A stretch of 64,000 nucleotides of DNA from Paramyrothecium sp. XJ0827. Taxonomy: Eukaryota; Ascomycota; Sordariomycetes; Hypocreales; Stachybotryaceae. The translations under genes were made by a program, and so were the position numbers. Where the stretch lies: contig JAJFPB010000002.1 in assembly GCA_020881915.1 (NCBI GenBank), positions 6,211,001-6,275,000 on the forward strand. Reading direction: 5' to 3'. The first letter of the stretch is position 1. Each line of letters starts with the position of its first letter. Positions 44,401-57,775 of the stretch are shown piece after piece. The notes under the pieces were generated by a model. The model did not search any database. It was given only the letters and a program-made list of their open reading frames with translations, and was not told the origin of the DNA.

Positions 44401-47400
44401 ACCATGATCAGGAATCAAAACGCAAGCCAATGTCTGCAGATTCTCGCTGGTGAATTATTCATCCTAGGCTATAGGCTGGATTGGCACAAAATCAATCGGT
44501 TACAGGAAAACGACTTGAGTCCGATGAATGACTTGCCACCATACCCATGGGACTATTCAGCTGGTTTGCTGTGGAATGAATCTCGACCAAGCTTCGAGAT
44601 GCGCAATCGTAAGCGCATCCGTCACGAGCTCCTTGGTTCGCAGCAACTGGCTGGAAGTGGTGTTGATTGGAGCTGGAGAAACATTATTCAGCTCAGTGAA
44701 GTTTCATGGCTGTGTGATCATAAGATAGACGGCAAGGTGGTATTCCCAGCCGCTTGTTATCTCGCTATGGCCATGGAGGCTTTGATGCAGATCCGTGGCT
44801 CTATGCCAGGTGTCCAAACATCATCACATTTTTTTCAACTGAAAAATGTTAATATCACATCCGCTCTAGTGTTGTCAGCTGGTAAAGAAGATGCTCAACA
44901 GGTCGAGGTCCACACAACTGTGTCCCCTCGCAAGCTCTCCACATCGACTACATCGAAAAAGTGGTACGAGTTCACCATATCTTCATGGCGAAATAACCAG
45001 GCCATCATTCACTGCGCAGGAAGTATCAAAGTTATGGAGCATGTGGAGACTCTGGAACAAACCACCATTAGGAACCAGGAAAAGCTTGCAGATTGGTCCA
45101 TCGAACGGTGGTACAAGACGTTAAGGGAGAAGAGAATACAATTTGGACCTCACTTTAGATCTCTCACAAGTTTGCGCGTCAATGTTGGTCCGATGAGAAC
45201 TGAGTCTATCGCCACAACCCCTCTCAATCCTATGCTTGATCAAGCCGACTGCTCTGACTACGTCATACATCCCATTACGATAGACGCATGTCTACAAGCA
45301 GGCATTAGTACAGGTCCCAGAGATGACTTGAACATGTTCAAGCCTCACTTACCAGTCTTCATCTCCGAATGCCGAATCCTGTTTGGCAGACAAGAGGCAT
45401 CGGAAAATACTTCGGTGATCAGTGCCAGATCTATTCAGACAGGGGTTTCTTTCCGTCAGCTAGACTCTACACTTCAGACTGCAGAAGGCGTCTCAGTTGT
45501 GGAATTCCGAGGCGTGCGCGTTGCGCGATATGGTATTAGTAGTTCTTACGCTCCGAACAATGAAGAGCCCGTCAAAAGACGACATCCCTATCTTCGCTTA
45601 GAATGGAAGCCGGACATTCTGCGGTTCACAGCGTCGAAGGAAGCTCACCTAAAAGATTATATCACTTCTTATATCCCGCAGCTTGCGTATCGTTATCCCG
45701 AACTCGGTGATCACAGAGTTATGCGAATTTTGGGAGTTATTGTTGACCTCGTAGGTCATAAAAACCCACGAATGAAGGTTCTTGAGTTGGGAGACATTTG
45801 TAATTGCCAGCGAACAAGCCTGCTGGACCTGATACAGAACAATACCGAGTTTCCGCGCTACAGAGCCTGGTGCGTTGGAAAAATCGTCGAAAAAGCAGCT
45901 CTTCTAATAGAAGGTGATGAACAAGGTCCATTCGACCTGGTCTTGGTTTCAAACAGAATCTCGACCAATCAATTCTGGGAGATCGTACCAGAGCAAGTCA
46001 TCTCCCGAGTCAGCGACAATGGTGTTGTAATCACTCGCCGAAGCCATATAGCTTCCCAGATCTTGGAGTCTTTTGGCTTCACAGTATTAGATGTGGGAGA
46101 AGATGTTCAGCTTGCAATACGAAGCCTAGCAACGCTGCGGTTAAGAGACAGCCACAATGTGCTGCTCGTGTTCCGAAAACTCTCCCCTGCTGTGGAGCAA
46201 CTTACAAGAAAATTGACAAGTTATTTTAGTGACACCATTGGAGCACTCTGTGTTTCGACTACCCCAATAGCGGAGATTGAAAGCAGCAACATCGACAGGT
46301 ATACGAAATGCATTTGCATGATTGAGCTCGAAGAAGAATATCTTGCGACTATGACACAGACAGAGATGGAATCTCTCCAATTCCTAACAAGTGTCTCCAA
46401 CCATGTCGTATGGTTAAATTGCGCAGCTCTGCTGGATAATCCGGATCCTAACCTTACCTTGTCTGGTGGATTTCTTCGCTCATTGATTCTGGAACAGCCC
46501 TCCTTGCGCTTCTCTATCATAGATCTTGGACCGATCCATACACTCGGGCGCAGATTACAGAGTGTGTGCGAGGATATCGCGACCGTACTAGCCTCATGTT
46601 CGGACGGGGATGACAGAGAGTTTGCGATTCATAGAGGACTCCTTCACATCACACGCTTTGAACCTGATAGTACTGCCAATGCGACCTTTCAGAGAAAAAT
46701 TATGGCAAGTAAGGACAGCATCAAAATGACGCCATTGAGAGAAGTCCTGCCGGCTAGACTGGTGATCGACAGTCCTGGAGTCACAGACTCGTTGTACTTT
46801 CAACAGCTTTGTGAGCCAGAAATAGATCTCCCGTTGGGATTTATCGATGTAGAGGTCAAGGCCGTAGGCCTTAATGCCAAAGACGTGTACGGTATGAATG
46901 GACGGATTGAAACAATGAGAGGAACGACATCAATGGAATTCTCTGGAGTCGTCAAAACTGTTGTTGATGGAGATGGCCACGGGTTTCGACCTGGCGATCG
47001 CGTTCTGGTCACGGCGGCCAAGTACTTTTCTACAATCGAACGCGTACCAGCTTGGTGTGCACAAAAGCTTCTACCGCATGAAGACTTCGTCACAATGGTA
47101 TCCTTGCCGATAGCATATGCTACAGCGCTCTACGCTCTTGAAGATCGTGCTCACTTACGTCCCGGAGAGTCAGTGCTGATTCACTCTGGGGCTGGTGCTC
47201 TGGGAATGGCTGTCATCGCAATTGCGAAGCATCTTGGGGCCACTGTTTTTACAACTGCAGGCTCCTCATTAAAGCGAGAATTTATAGAGAAGGAGTTAGG
47301 ATTACCGAGCTCGCACATCTTCAACTCCCGAGATGAAAGCTTTGCTGCGGATCTGAGACTTGCAACAGGTGGCAGGGGCGTCGACGTGTTGATCAATTCT

Positions 47401-49146
47401 TTGACAGGAGATTTGATGCATACCAGCTGGACATGCCTGGCAAATTTCGGTCGGTTTGTTGAAGTCGGAAAGATTGAGTTTGTGAACGCCGGCAGGCTTG
47501 ATATGCATACATTCTTGCGAAACGTTACTTTTACGGCATTCGACCTAAACGACTTGATGTATAACGAAGACGAGCACCATCGCAATGTCTACCTAAGGTA
47601 AGGAGCATTCGGGACCTGCAATTGAAGTGAAATCTTCAAAACTTGGATTTATAACAACTAAAATGTGCCCATAGCAAACTTAAAGCTGTACTCGAACTTT
47701 ATCGCGCAGGTCATATCAAGCCAGGACCTATTTCAACTTTTGATGCAGGCAAGGTGGCCCAGGCCTATCGATGGTTTTCATCACCAGAGCGAATTGGCAA
47801 GGTTGTTGTGTCGTTTGAGAACTCAAATTCTCTTGTTCCAGTTTGTGGATCCAAAACAAATTGACTTGAGGAGTGATATATTCTAATCCATTCACTAGGC
47901 CACTTTGCCAACATTTCATATGGTGTTCAACCACATGAAGTCATACCTCCTCGTAGGCTGTCTTGGTGGTCTAGGACGGAGCCTTAGTCGCTGGATGGTG
48001 GCCCGTGGTGCTCGCAACCTGATCTTCATGGGCAGATCTGGTGTTGAGCAATCTCACGCGCGGGCGTTTGTCGCGGATTTGCAAAGCACAGGGGTTCATG
48101 TTCTCGTTGTGCAAGGTGACGTTACCAAGAAGGAGGATGTTACAAAAGCCATAAGACAATGCGAGGCGACTGGTTTTCCCATCGGTGGCGTTGTTCAGGG
48201 GGCTATGGGTCTTCACGAGGCATTATTTTCCAAAATGACAAACAAAATGTGGCATACTGGTATCCAGCCCAAGTGGGCAGGCACTTGGAACCTTCATCAC
48301 GCTCTAGAAGGTCACGAAGCAGCCCTCGATTTCTTCCTGCTTATGTCTTCAGTTTCAGGGAGTGTGGGTATCGCCACAGAGAGCAATTATTGCGCCTCAA
48401 ACGGCTTTTTAGATGCATTTGCTCATTGGCGCCGGGCCCAGGGTAAGACAGCTGTTTCAGTGGGCTTGGGTATGATTGCAGAAGTTGGCTATCTGCACGA
48501 AAACCCTGACATTCAGTCTGTACTCCTCCGCAGGGGCATTCAACCCCTAAATGAGCTTGAGTTCTTGCAGGTCATAGACCTTGCTCTTGGAGGGACAGAC
48601 AAGCGAAACCAAGCGAATCATCCGCGGCAGGGACCCGGCGCGGCTCATGTCTTAACAGGATTAGAGCTGCTGAACGCATTGCAGTTTATGGAACAAGGCT
48701 TCGAGGTGAATCACACCACAATTGGAGACGCTAGGGCCTCGCGCTTGGCGGCTGCCCTCGAACATGGTCAAAAGGCTCGGGCTCGTAAAATCGTTGGAGA
48801 TCAACAAAAATACGAGCCTTCCGTGACTGAAGCAACTTGGCTGGTAAATGTACCGGCCAGTGTTTCTTCCCTGTTCCGAGTTGAATCGGATGCAGCCTCG
48901 CTTGTTGAAGCGGCACTCCGTCTGATTCAAAAGCAGTTCTCCAATTTGATCCTCTTACCGCAGGACAAGGTAGACAGTTTCAAGCCACTGTCTGAGTTTG
49001 GAGTCGATAGCATGATTGCTTCAGAATTTCGGACTTGGTTCTGGTCTGCATTTAAAGTTGACATTCCATTCCTGGATTTTCTAAGTCAAGATAAATGCTT
49101 GCAGGACCTGGCGGAAATTGTATGTGCTAGCTTAGGACCTGATTAG
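41460..49146 (+). CDS. Highly reducing type I polyketide synthase (KS-AT-DH-pseudoMT-ER-KR-ACP)
   Basis: Eight exons (41460-41574, 41663-42134, 42188-42496, 42565-42781, 42836-42959, 43013-47597, 47675-47840, 47899-49146) give 2411 residues. It iteratively builds a reduced polyketide from malonyl-CoA. KS: Cys203 (DTACSSS), His338 (ECHGTGT), His378 (NLGHSEAASG). AT: FVFSGQGSQ and Ser654 in GHSSGE. DH: His982 (DHKIDGKVVFP) and Asp1170 (HPITIDACLQ). The methyltransferase region (about 1290-1470) keeps only LELGDICN, so it is probably inactive. ER: HSGAGALGMA near 1803. KR: GCLGGLG at 2016, with Ser2147, Tyr2160 and Asn2164. ACP: GVDSM with Ser2367. There is no thioesterase or reductase, so release needs a partner. 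The 54-nt intron 42782-42835 is in frame and easily missed; removing it restores GSVKTNLGH. Confidence 0.95.
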
Positions 49147-49725
49147 CCTAGTTCAATCATAGACTAGTATGGAATTCAAGCCCATCGTCATCTCATTTAG
49201 CACTCAATTGGCCTGTTAGCGAGTAAAGTGGCCATCCCGCAGTCTCGCACGTGAATTATGATTTCAGGCACTACCATGCAACGCAGTTCGCCCGTAGTTC
49301 AGCTTATGGAGTTGGATTTGCAATTTGCGTAATGTGGCAACATGTAACCATCCTCCTGCATACTACGCTGACCAACCTCTTACGAGCGGGCGCGTGGCGT
49401 GGGCCGACACAGGACACTGTCAGGGGTACGGTTGCCTAGGCATGCAAGGACTAAGGGGTATGACCCCCTGGACACTCGCCTGAAATGTATCTGTACCGGC
49501 GGTTTCTGGCTATTGATCAGGGACAAGTATCTTTGATCCAACCGCCAAGCCTTTCTGGCCCCAATGCTCCATACTACGCAACTAATCAAGGAGAGGGGTA
49601 AGAGTACTTAAAGAGTGGTGGCAGGTCCTCTCGAGCAGTACCAGGACTCTGACAACACAGCATTATAGCAATTCTGGGACACAATCTACATCACACAATT
49701 CGAGCAAATACACTACAATAACACA
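49147..49725. other. Intergenic region between the PKS and the monooxygenase
   Basis: 578 bp holding the PKS 3' end and the FMO promoter. No gene or strong motif recognised. Confidence 0.5.
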
Positions 49726-51773
49726 ATGGACAAGATAAAGATTGCAGTGGTTGGTTTAGGTGCGTGTGAATCAGAGTCATGAAACGGACAATCATTATTA
49801 ACGACTTATTCTCAGGCCCGGCAGGGTTGACGGCCCTGAAAGCCCTCCGTGAGGTTGGATTCGATGCTATTGGGCTTGAGCGACGGAACGAGCTTGGGGG
49901 CTTGTGGGCACTAAGCACCGAGCCAAGCTACACATCGGCCCTGTATGATACCAAGAGCAATGTTAGCAAATATGTGGTAAGCGAGCCCAAATGTCGATTC
50001 TCCTTGTTTTGCCATCATTGACATCGGTATTTAGTCTAGCTTCAGTGACTACCCAATACCGCCTGGTGAGAGTTCTGAGGGTCAGTCATGTTCGTTCTTG
50101 ATTAACACCGGCAGATTATGATCAGTTCTTGAACCGATCTGAGACGGCAAGATACTTCGAGTCCTACGCTCTGCATTTCAACCTCCATGAATACATCAAG
50201 TTCAACACAACAGTGTCGAAGGTGACTCGAGAATTGTCGGAGGGGAAATGGCTTGTGCATACGACAACTCCCGAGGGTGATACAGCTCACGTTTTTGACA
50301 AAATTGTTTTCGCTACCGGTTGTGACACTCTCCCACGTTGGCCTGCAATGCCCGGTCGTCAAGATTTTACAGGCACCGTCATCCATGCTCAGAATTATTC
50401 AGGGTGAGATTGAAGCCATGAGAATGCAATGAGGGAAAGTAGTGAAACCATAAGCTAATATGCTCAGGCCTGAACCTTTCGTGGCGAAGAAAGTCCTCGT
50501 GGTCGGGATGGGGAACACTGCCTGCGATGTTGCGCTCAGCCTCTGTGGTCACGCCTCAAAAGTGTACCAGGCCTATCGTCGTGGACGCTTGATGGTGTCG
50601 CGGTATGAAGAGGATGGCACTCCAAGCGACTGCACACTTTCATGGCAGTTTTTGCGGCTTAAGCATCTTCTTGATCACTATTTTCCGCACTTGTCTGCCG
50701 CGATGACAGATAGTTTTCTGACGCGAAAGATGATTTCCGACATAGCGAGAAATGACCCGTCCAAAATCCCAGAGAAAGAAAAAAGAAAACGCGCCGAGCG
50801 CAATGTCAAAGAGGTTTGGCGATTGACGACCGGGCCTAGCATGGCATACTCACTTCCAGCAGCACAGGAGCACTTCGCCAACGCTCTACAGCAAGGCTAT
50901 ATTACCCCTCTTGGTGGCTTTAAAGGGTTTGAAGGTCAAAATTGCGTTGTTATCGAGGATAATGTCACAATAACGGTTGACGCAGTGATTTTTTGCACCG
51001 GCTACATTACTGACTTTGGCATTATGCCTGATCTGGAGATTGACGGCGCAGCCGGGCTACCTCGAAAGACAGCTGAGTATCTGTCAAGGAGCGGGACAGG
51101 TGACTCCAGAGATGCCAAACCTCATCTACCGCGCCTATTTCACATGATATTCCCGCCTAAATTCGCAACCTCTACGGCATTCCTAAGCTGGATGGAGCCT
51201 CAAGAGAGTGCCTGGTCGCACGCCGACTTAGTTGCAATGGCGCTTGCTCAGATTTGGGCAGCTGAGGCCGCCAAGGTGTTGGGAGGCCCTTTTCCCCCAA
51301 CAGGCTACAGAAAAGCGGCAACTTTGCCGTCTTTGTCCGAGATGGAACGTCAAGTAGATTCTCACCATGAATGGTGGAGAAAAGCTTGGGAAGTTGAGCC
51401 TTCCATACGACACGGTTTCGTACAAGGGCACACATTGTTTAGATTTCTTCATGAAATGGCTGGGACTGGCATGTATGAGCACTTGGATCACATCTTCTCC
51501 AACCGGGGTTGGTGGCTTTGGTGCAAGGACAAGGAGCTTCACGCGTGGCTTGCTCGAGGCCCATCGACCAGTCACGCCTGGAGACTTTTTGAAACTAATC
51601 CCGACTGCATACCTGGGTGTGGGAGGAAAGCATTAACAAATGCTCGAGAATTAGTCCAGGATGTGGTAAGTCATTTGATCCCTCTAATATGTCTTCAGCT
51701 GTAGATGAAGCTCTAATGCATACAGAATGAGTCTCTAAAAAAGGCAAAAAGGAATGTGCGCAAAACAAGCTGA
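49726..51773 (+). CDS. Flavin-containing monooxygenase (FMO family)
   Basis: Six exons (49726-49759, 49816-49976, 50035-50065, 50115-50403, 50468-51665, 51726-51773) give 586 residues. FAD motif GLGPAG at residues 10-15 is rebuilt across intron 1, ERRNELGGLW follows, the FMO fingerprint FxGxxxHxxxY is FTGTVIHAQNY at 160-170, and the NADPH motif is GMGNTACD at 185-192. FMOs use NADPH and oxygen to oxygenate N or S atoms or to carry out Baeyer-Villiger reactions. The gene lies 579 nt after the PKS on the same strand, so it is the best candidate tailoring enzyme for the polyketide; no co-regulation can be read from sequence. The last exon is inferred: GTAAGT donor, TACAG acceptor and a CTAAT branch-like site give a 16-codon tail. 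Without that splice the protein would end 11 codons after the donor. Confidence 0.92.
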
Positions 51774-53910
51774 TGGTATCCAATTAGGACCTGGAGATAT
51801 TGTGTTACATAGTAAACAGGCTATCATTAATTTGAGCTCCAAAACTGATAACAGGGTCCATTGCTTGAACGAGAGGACAGGCGAGTGGCCCAATGTGACG
51901 TGACGGATCACACCGCGATATTCAAGATCTCCCAACCAGGAATGAGTTTCGGGTATGCCAACTCGCTATGGTCGATTGGCAGATGCGAGTGGTCAATGTG
52001 ACCACCACACCATCAAGTTATGCATCCGTCAACCATCAACCAACATGAATATGCTGCATGACTGCCACATGCCCCTCATTTCTCCCTTGCTCTTGTGAGC
52101 TTCAGTTTCCCGCGCTCCTCTTCTCTTGAAATTTTATGAGACTATTAGCTCATGATTCCAGCAGCTTCCGATACGGTTGTCAAGCTGTACCGTGCTCGAA
52201 GGGAGTAGTTCTATATTCTAGTTACTTCCTGAAAAAATCACTGAAGTTTGCAGATTGCATGGTGGTGATAAAACAAGCTACGTACCTGATCCTTGGAACC
52301 TTACGGGGCAGCAACCAACAACGTCTTCGGTACCCCAGAGTATTTTACCTGTGAAAGAAACGCTCATGTTCCTGTACTGTGATTACACGGATAGGAAATG
52401 CGCTTTGCTTATCAAAACTGGAGCTCTTGGGAAAGCTAAGAGCTTTTAGATCAGATTCTTATATACATAGAAGGAGATTAGTCCTCTCTTAGTATGTCAC
52501 GCACGACTTTTACTCTTCTTTTCATCAAGTTCAGATTTCAGTACGATCGAATAATTCCTTACGCACTCACAAGTTAAGTAGGTGTGGTGTTTTTGAGCCA
52601 AATCTTGGTACATGGCTCATCCCCAAGGCCGTGTCATCGTTGGAAGAAAGGGGCAATTCCGCCTCTTTGGCTGTCCAGAACCCATGCATTTTGAGGCGTG
52701 CTTAAAACACCTCTTTGTCCAAACTTGTCTGCACTCTAGTCGAAACGCCTTAACCACATTCTCAGTACTGCCCATATAACAACACTGGTGTTTCGTTCAA
52801 AACATGGCTTTCCAACCTAAGCGAATCACTGGGTATGAAGCTCAGCATCTGTCCGAGCTTCAGGGCGACGTATGCGATCAAGCCATTGAGTTTAGCTTAC
52901 CCTCCTACCCTCCTTCAATCTTTAGCAGTGGATCAAGATTCAAAAGTCGACCACTGGCACATGGCTGTAAAGGTTTGGTCACAGATCGTATGATATGAAT
53001 TTGGCCAGCGACAGTATAGCACGAAATATCTGAGAGAGAGCCAAGCGATGGGATTTTTCACAACGTAAGTATTACGGGGCTCTGGCAGACATGGCTATCA
53101 TAAGTTGGCGTTTCAATTTGCTCCTACGTAGAGGGCGTATACAATCATTGAGCTATTGTTATGTTCCGACCAGAGATCCAAAGAATCATACACGCTGGAA
53201 TTAATGCCCCAGTAGCACCTCTGTGCCTCGTGCGCCGGTAAACTGTTCGCTTTTTCGTGCATAATCACATGAACCACGGGAACAATGACTTGACTCTCAT
53301 CACCTTCGGCTCCTGATTGTATGAATGTGTTGTAGGAATGTGTCTTGAGGCATATTGTACGAACTCTGAAATGAAGATGTCGGACGAGTCTTTTTACACT
53401 CGACTAATATCACTTCATATGAGCGAGCAAATCAGTATTTTCTCGCCATCAAGAATTGTTCGTTCCCTATCATTTTTCAGGCCGGTTTGGCAAAATTCTT
53501 TAGTAACAGAAAAAGCTATAAATCTTTTTTGCTTAGCGTGCTTTGACTGTGATCCGGCTGACACAATTTCGACTGTTTAATTGATGGGATTTTTCAATGT
53601 AACCCCTCGACGACACCATCAGTTTCAGTCACGAGAAGGAATGTTACATCTACTTTCAGCCTTGGGAAGCAATGTGTGGTCAGTAAGGACTGTAACATGA
53701 GACCCGCTAGTTTCATGACCAAATAGCAGACGAGTGTCGAGGTAAAGAATAGCCAGAGCTGCAACGTAGGAACTGCAACGTGTGCTCAAATACGTCAAAA
53801 ATTCAAGTGTCTCAATTATTAGTCTCTTGATTGAGAAGAGCAACGTCTGAAGTGGATATGGGGTAAGGACTCTACGCGACGGCAGGGCGGTCCTTTCCTG
53901 AAGATGCGAG
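51774..53910. other. Intergenic region
   Basis: About 2.1 kb with no supportable gene. A 64-codon frame at 52804 begins with ATG and a plausible leader but has no domain. The motif GATGGGATTTTTCA occurs twice (53047 and 53584), perhaps trace of a small duplication. Confidence 0.5.
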
Positions 53911-53918
53911 TATAAATA
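53911..53918 (+). promoter_or_regulatory. TATA box of the second GH55 gene
   Basis: TATAAATA 90 nt upstream of the ATG at 54001. Confidence 0.6.
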
Positions 53919-54000
53919 ACTACCAGTACACCCCTCTCCTGTCACATTAGCCTACTGGTGCTGTTATTGGCTTGTTTGTGAGCCCGATTCTTCACCAAAC

Positions 54001-57000
54001 ATGTGGTTCAATATTCTCTACACCCTCCTCTGGGTTTTCTTATCTGCCCATTGTATTGCTGGAGTCGCCGGTCTCTTATCATCCGAGGGCCATGAGTTCC
54101 CAGTCGAGGTATTGCTTAGCCCTTATGCAACCGCTAGTAATGCGTCTTCCATCGATATTGAAGCTGCAAAGAAGATTGTGGAGAATGCTATTGCCAAAAT
54201 GACCAAGTTAAACAAGGCGCGGGTTGCCATACCATCTCGCAACAACCACAGACTAAAGCCTGGAACTAAAGTCCTTCGGAATAAACGAAAGGAAGCGGGT
54301 TCTCCGCCTTTGTTGGAAATCACTGATCAGATTGCTCAAGCTGCTGCTTTGTTGGCCGAGTTGGACACCAGCCAGACCATGGACCCAAAATCAGATGCCG
54401 AATCATTCAACCAGAAGCGGGCAGGGACGTTCTGGATGGAAAGTATTGGCAAAGCGAACAAAGGTTCTGTGCCGTGGGGCAATGACTCTTCGTACAAGGT
54501 TCGTATCTTATTCTTCTTGACGATCGTCCAAATCCTATTGACGCGGCGATGAACAGGTGTTTAGAAATGTAGTTGACGATTACGGTGCTGATCCAACCGG
54601 CACAAGAGTAAGCTCACGCAACGTGCCTGACAAGAGTGCGCTCATTAAGACATGGTTTCATAGGATTCCACTGCGCAAATTCAGAGAGCTATAGATGATG
54701 GCAAGCGGTGTGGAGCGAACTGCAACGGGTCTACAACCAAGAACGCCATCGTTTACTTCCCACCAGGACGTTACCTTGTGTCTAGGTCAATCAGCGTCTA
54801 CTTTGGTACGCAAATCATCGGTGACGCCAACACTTGGCCGACCATCGTAGGCGCGGCAAGTTTTGTCGGGCTCGGGGTCTTGTCTACTGATGTATATGTC
54901 GAGAATGGCGGAACCGGGCCCGATGGGGGCCCTCTGCAGTGGTACATCAACACGGCTCGATTCTACAGTCAAATTCGCAACATCAAGATTGACATCACGG
55001 CAACACCTGGTGGTGCCTATGTCGCCGCGCTGCATTATCAGGTAGCCCAGGCAACCACTATCGAGAACGTTGAAATTATAGCCAATTCTGCCACGGTATG
55101 TTCCACGTTTCGATATATATGCCTTTCCTGCTCTCCCTTTTGAGCTTCTGGCTGGTAGAGATATGTTGACGTTTTTATTTAGAATCAACAAGGTATGTTT
55201 GCAGAGAATGGAAGTGGAGGGGTCATGTCTGATATTACCTTCACTGGCGGCAACTTTGGCATTTGTGAGTCTTTGATTCTTCTATACTTCGGTGTTCCGC
55301 CCTCGCTGAAACAAATTGGAAGACGGTGGCAGTCAGCAATTTAGCGCTTCTCGACTGACCTTCAACGGCTGTAATACTGCAGTACAGCTCATCTGGGACT
55401 GGGGTTGGGTTTGGAAGAGCATTACCGTAAACAACGCTCAAGTCGGCTTCCGTTTGTACAATGACGGCAACGGGCAGCTACCTGGCTCTGTGACCATCAT
55501 TGATTCAATTTTCACTAATATCAGAGAATCTGCTATTGAAATGGCTCGTCCTGTCGATGTTCGGGATTCAGGATTTACAGGTTTAATCTTGGACAACGTT
55601 AACCTTGGAGGGAAAATCAAAGACCACTGGAGCACAGCACAGATCCTTGCGCCTGGCTACTACAGATATGTAAGATTGCATCTCCCAAAATAGAACCTGA
55701 AGAAGCAAAGCGGGAAAAGGCAACGAAGACGCTGACCTTGTTTCGGACACAGTATGTGATGGGCGCCACATACAAGAACAATCAGAGGACGTGGACAAAT
55801 GGGGCCATGAGCTATACCCGCGAATCTACTCTTCTGGGATCGCCTGTGTCTGGCCTTGATGGAGCCCCATACTTCGAAAGAAAGAGAAACCAGTACGCAG
55901 ATAAGTCAGCCGCAGATTTTGTTCATCTCAAGGATCAGGGCGCCAAGGGGGATGGTACAACGGACGATACAGCAGCGGTGCAAAACACCTTTAACAAGTA
56001 CGCCGATGGCAGCAAGATTATCTACGTGGATGCGGGCACATACATTCTCAAGAACACAGTAACAATCCCAAAGGACGCCAAGATCGTGGGTGAGACGTGG
56101 TCTCAGTTTGCTGCGAATGGTGTCAAGTTTGGCAATGCGAGCAATCCCGTTCCCATGTTCAAGGTTGGCAACAGCGGGGACGCCGGCACAGTAGAGATGC
56201 AAGACTTGATCCTCACAAGCAAGGGTCCGACACCGGGCCTCGTCTTGATGGAGTGGAATGTGGCTGCTAAGTCAATTGGATCTGCCGCCTTGTGGGATGT
56301 CCACGTTCGACTTGGAGGTGCAACCGGGACCAGTCTCACTCCCGCTGAATGCCCCCCAATTCGCAGTGGAACCAATCCTCCCCGCTGTCAGGTTGCCAGC
56401 ATGCTGCTACATGTGACCAAGAAGGCTTCGGGTTACTTCGACAACATGTGGCTGTGGGTTGCAGATCACATGATTGACGACCCTCTCCTAAACGACCCTC
56501 TGAACAACATGGAGCAGGTCTCTGTGTATAGTGCCCGCGGTGCGCTGTTTGAGAGCCAAAAAGCTACTTGGCTCTATGGAACTGCTTCAGAACACAACGT
56601 TTTTTACCAGTACAATTTCATTGGAGCTCAAAACATTTTCACTACCATGATACAAACCGAATCACCTTACTACCAGCCAACCCCTAAGCCACCGGCTCCA
56701 TTCGCGAGCGCAGTCGGCGCCTTCATTGGAGATCCCGATTACTCCTGTAATGGTGGCGTTGCTGATGGGTGCGATGAATCGTGGGCAGTCATGATGAAGA
56801 GTTGCCAAAATGTTCACATAGGTTCAGCTGGAACATACTCCTGGTTCAGTACCTACACTCAGGATTGCATTGGCTCGCAGACCTGCCAGAAAGCTCTGTG
56901 GTTGATGGACAAGAACTACAACAATAACCGTGTGCAGAATATCATTGGCATTGGGGCCAAAAATATCATCGTGACTCCTGATGGGAGAACAGCCATCACG

Positions 57001-57132
57001 GCGGCTACAAACCAGGCCGTCACCAGCCATCCCGCTTGGGCGCATATATCAGTTTACGAAGTTCCCTCGAGCGGAGCGGCTTTTACCCGTATCAAGCCCA
57101 AAAGAAGTGATGCGCCAAATCTCACGGCTTGA
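54001..57132 (+). CDS. Secreted GH55 family beta-1,3-glucanase with N-terminal extension
   Basis: Six exons (54001-54498, 54557-54607, 54664-55095, 55183-55264, 55323-55669, 55753-57132) give 929 residues. A signal peptide (about 1-20) is followed by about 120 residues without a recognised fold, basic and Lys/Arg-rich in part. The double beta-helix then begins with FWMESI and YKVFRNVVDDYGADPTG. The second repeat starts FVHLKDQGAKGDGTTDDTAA. The family stretch WLYGTASEHNVFYQY is present near residue 735. The first repeat, with CGANCNGST and IVYFPPGRY, is typical of exo-beta-1,3-glucanases. It is clearly divergent from the GH55 gene at 27376 and 150 residues longer, so the two are separate subfamilies rather than a recent duplication. 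It likely acts on glucan outside the cell. Confidence 0.93.
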
Positions 57133-57775
57133 TTGGACTTTTCTCATTTGAGGCGAGTTCCCCACGATTTGTCTTCTTAAAAAACAGTGCGCGTTAACCA
57201 ATATCACAGAATACATCTGTTTTCTAGTGTTGCCACTCGGCGCACGTCATAACTGTGCAGGGCGGTGAGGCATCACTGCGAATTCATGCTTAATTATTGT
57301 TTGCACACAAAGTCTTCAGGTATAACGTTTCGATCGACGCAGGAAGCATATTAGGCCGGTAGTGATGGCGGCTACTTAGTTGACATGAAACTGTCGATGT
57401 AATTCACCACTATGGAGATATCGTCGCTTTCACCGTTTTGAGCTCGAGGAAGAACATGTGAAGCTGATTTATTGGCGGAGAGGAGGTCAAATATGGAAAC
57501 CGATAACGGTGGAGAGCTTTTCTTCTCAAAGTAAATGCAACGAGTCAATTGATCAAAGCTGGTACACTTCCCGACGACATCGCAGCAGTTCCTAACGTAA
57601 CAAATCTACTTAGTCATCCAGTCCCAGCCTCGTGCGGCTGAAGTCAAGGACTTAGTTAAGATGGGTATGCACTATGTTGAACTCAAAAGAACAAATCCCC
57701 TGAAGTCATGTCCACGTCGCAATACTACTGGCCTGGTCTTTCGCATTTCGCCAAAGGTCATATAGCATTTCCCTG
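57133..57775. other. Intergenic region
   Basis: No gene seen between the GH55 and HET genes. Confidence 0.5.
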
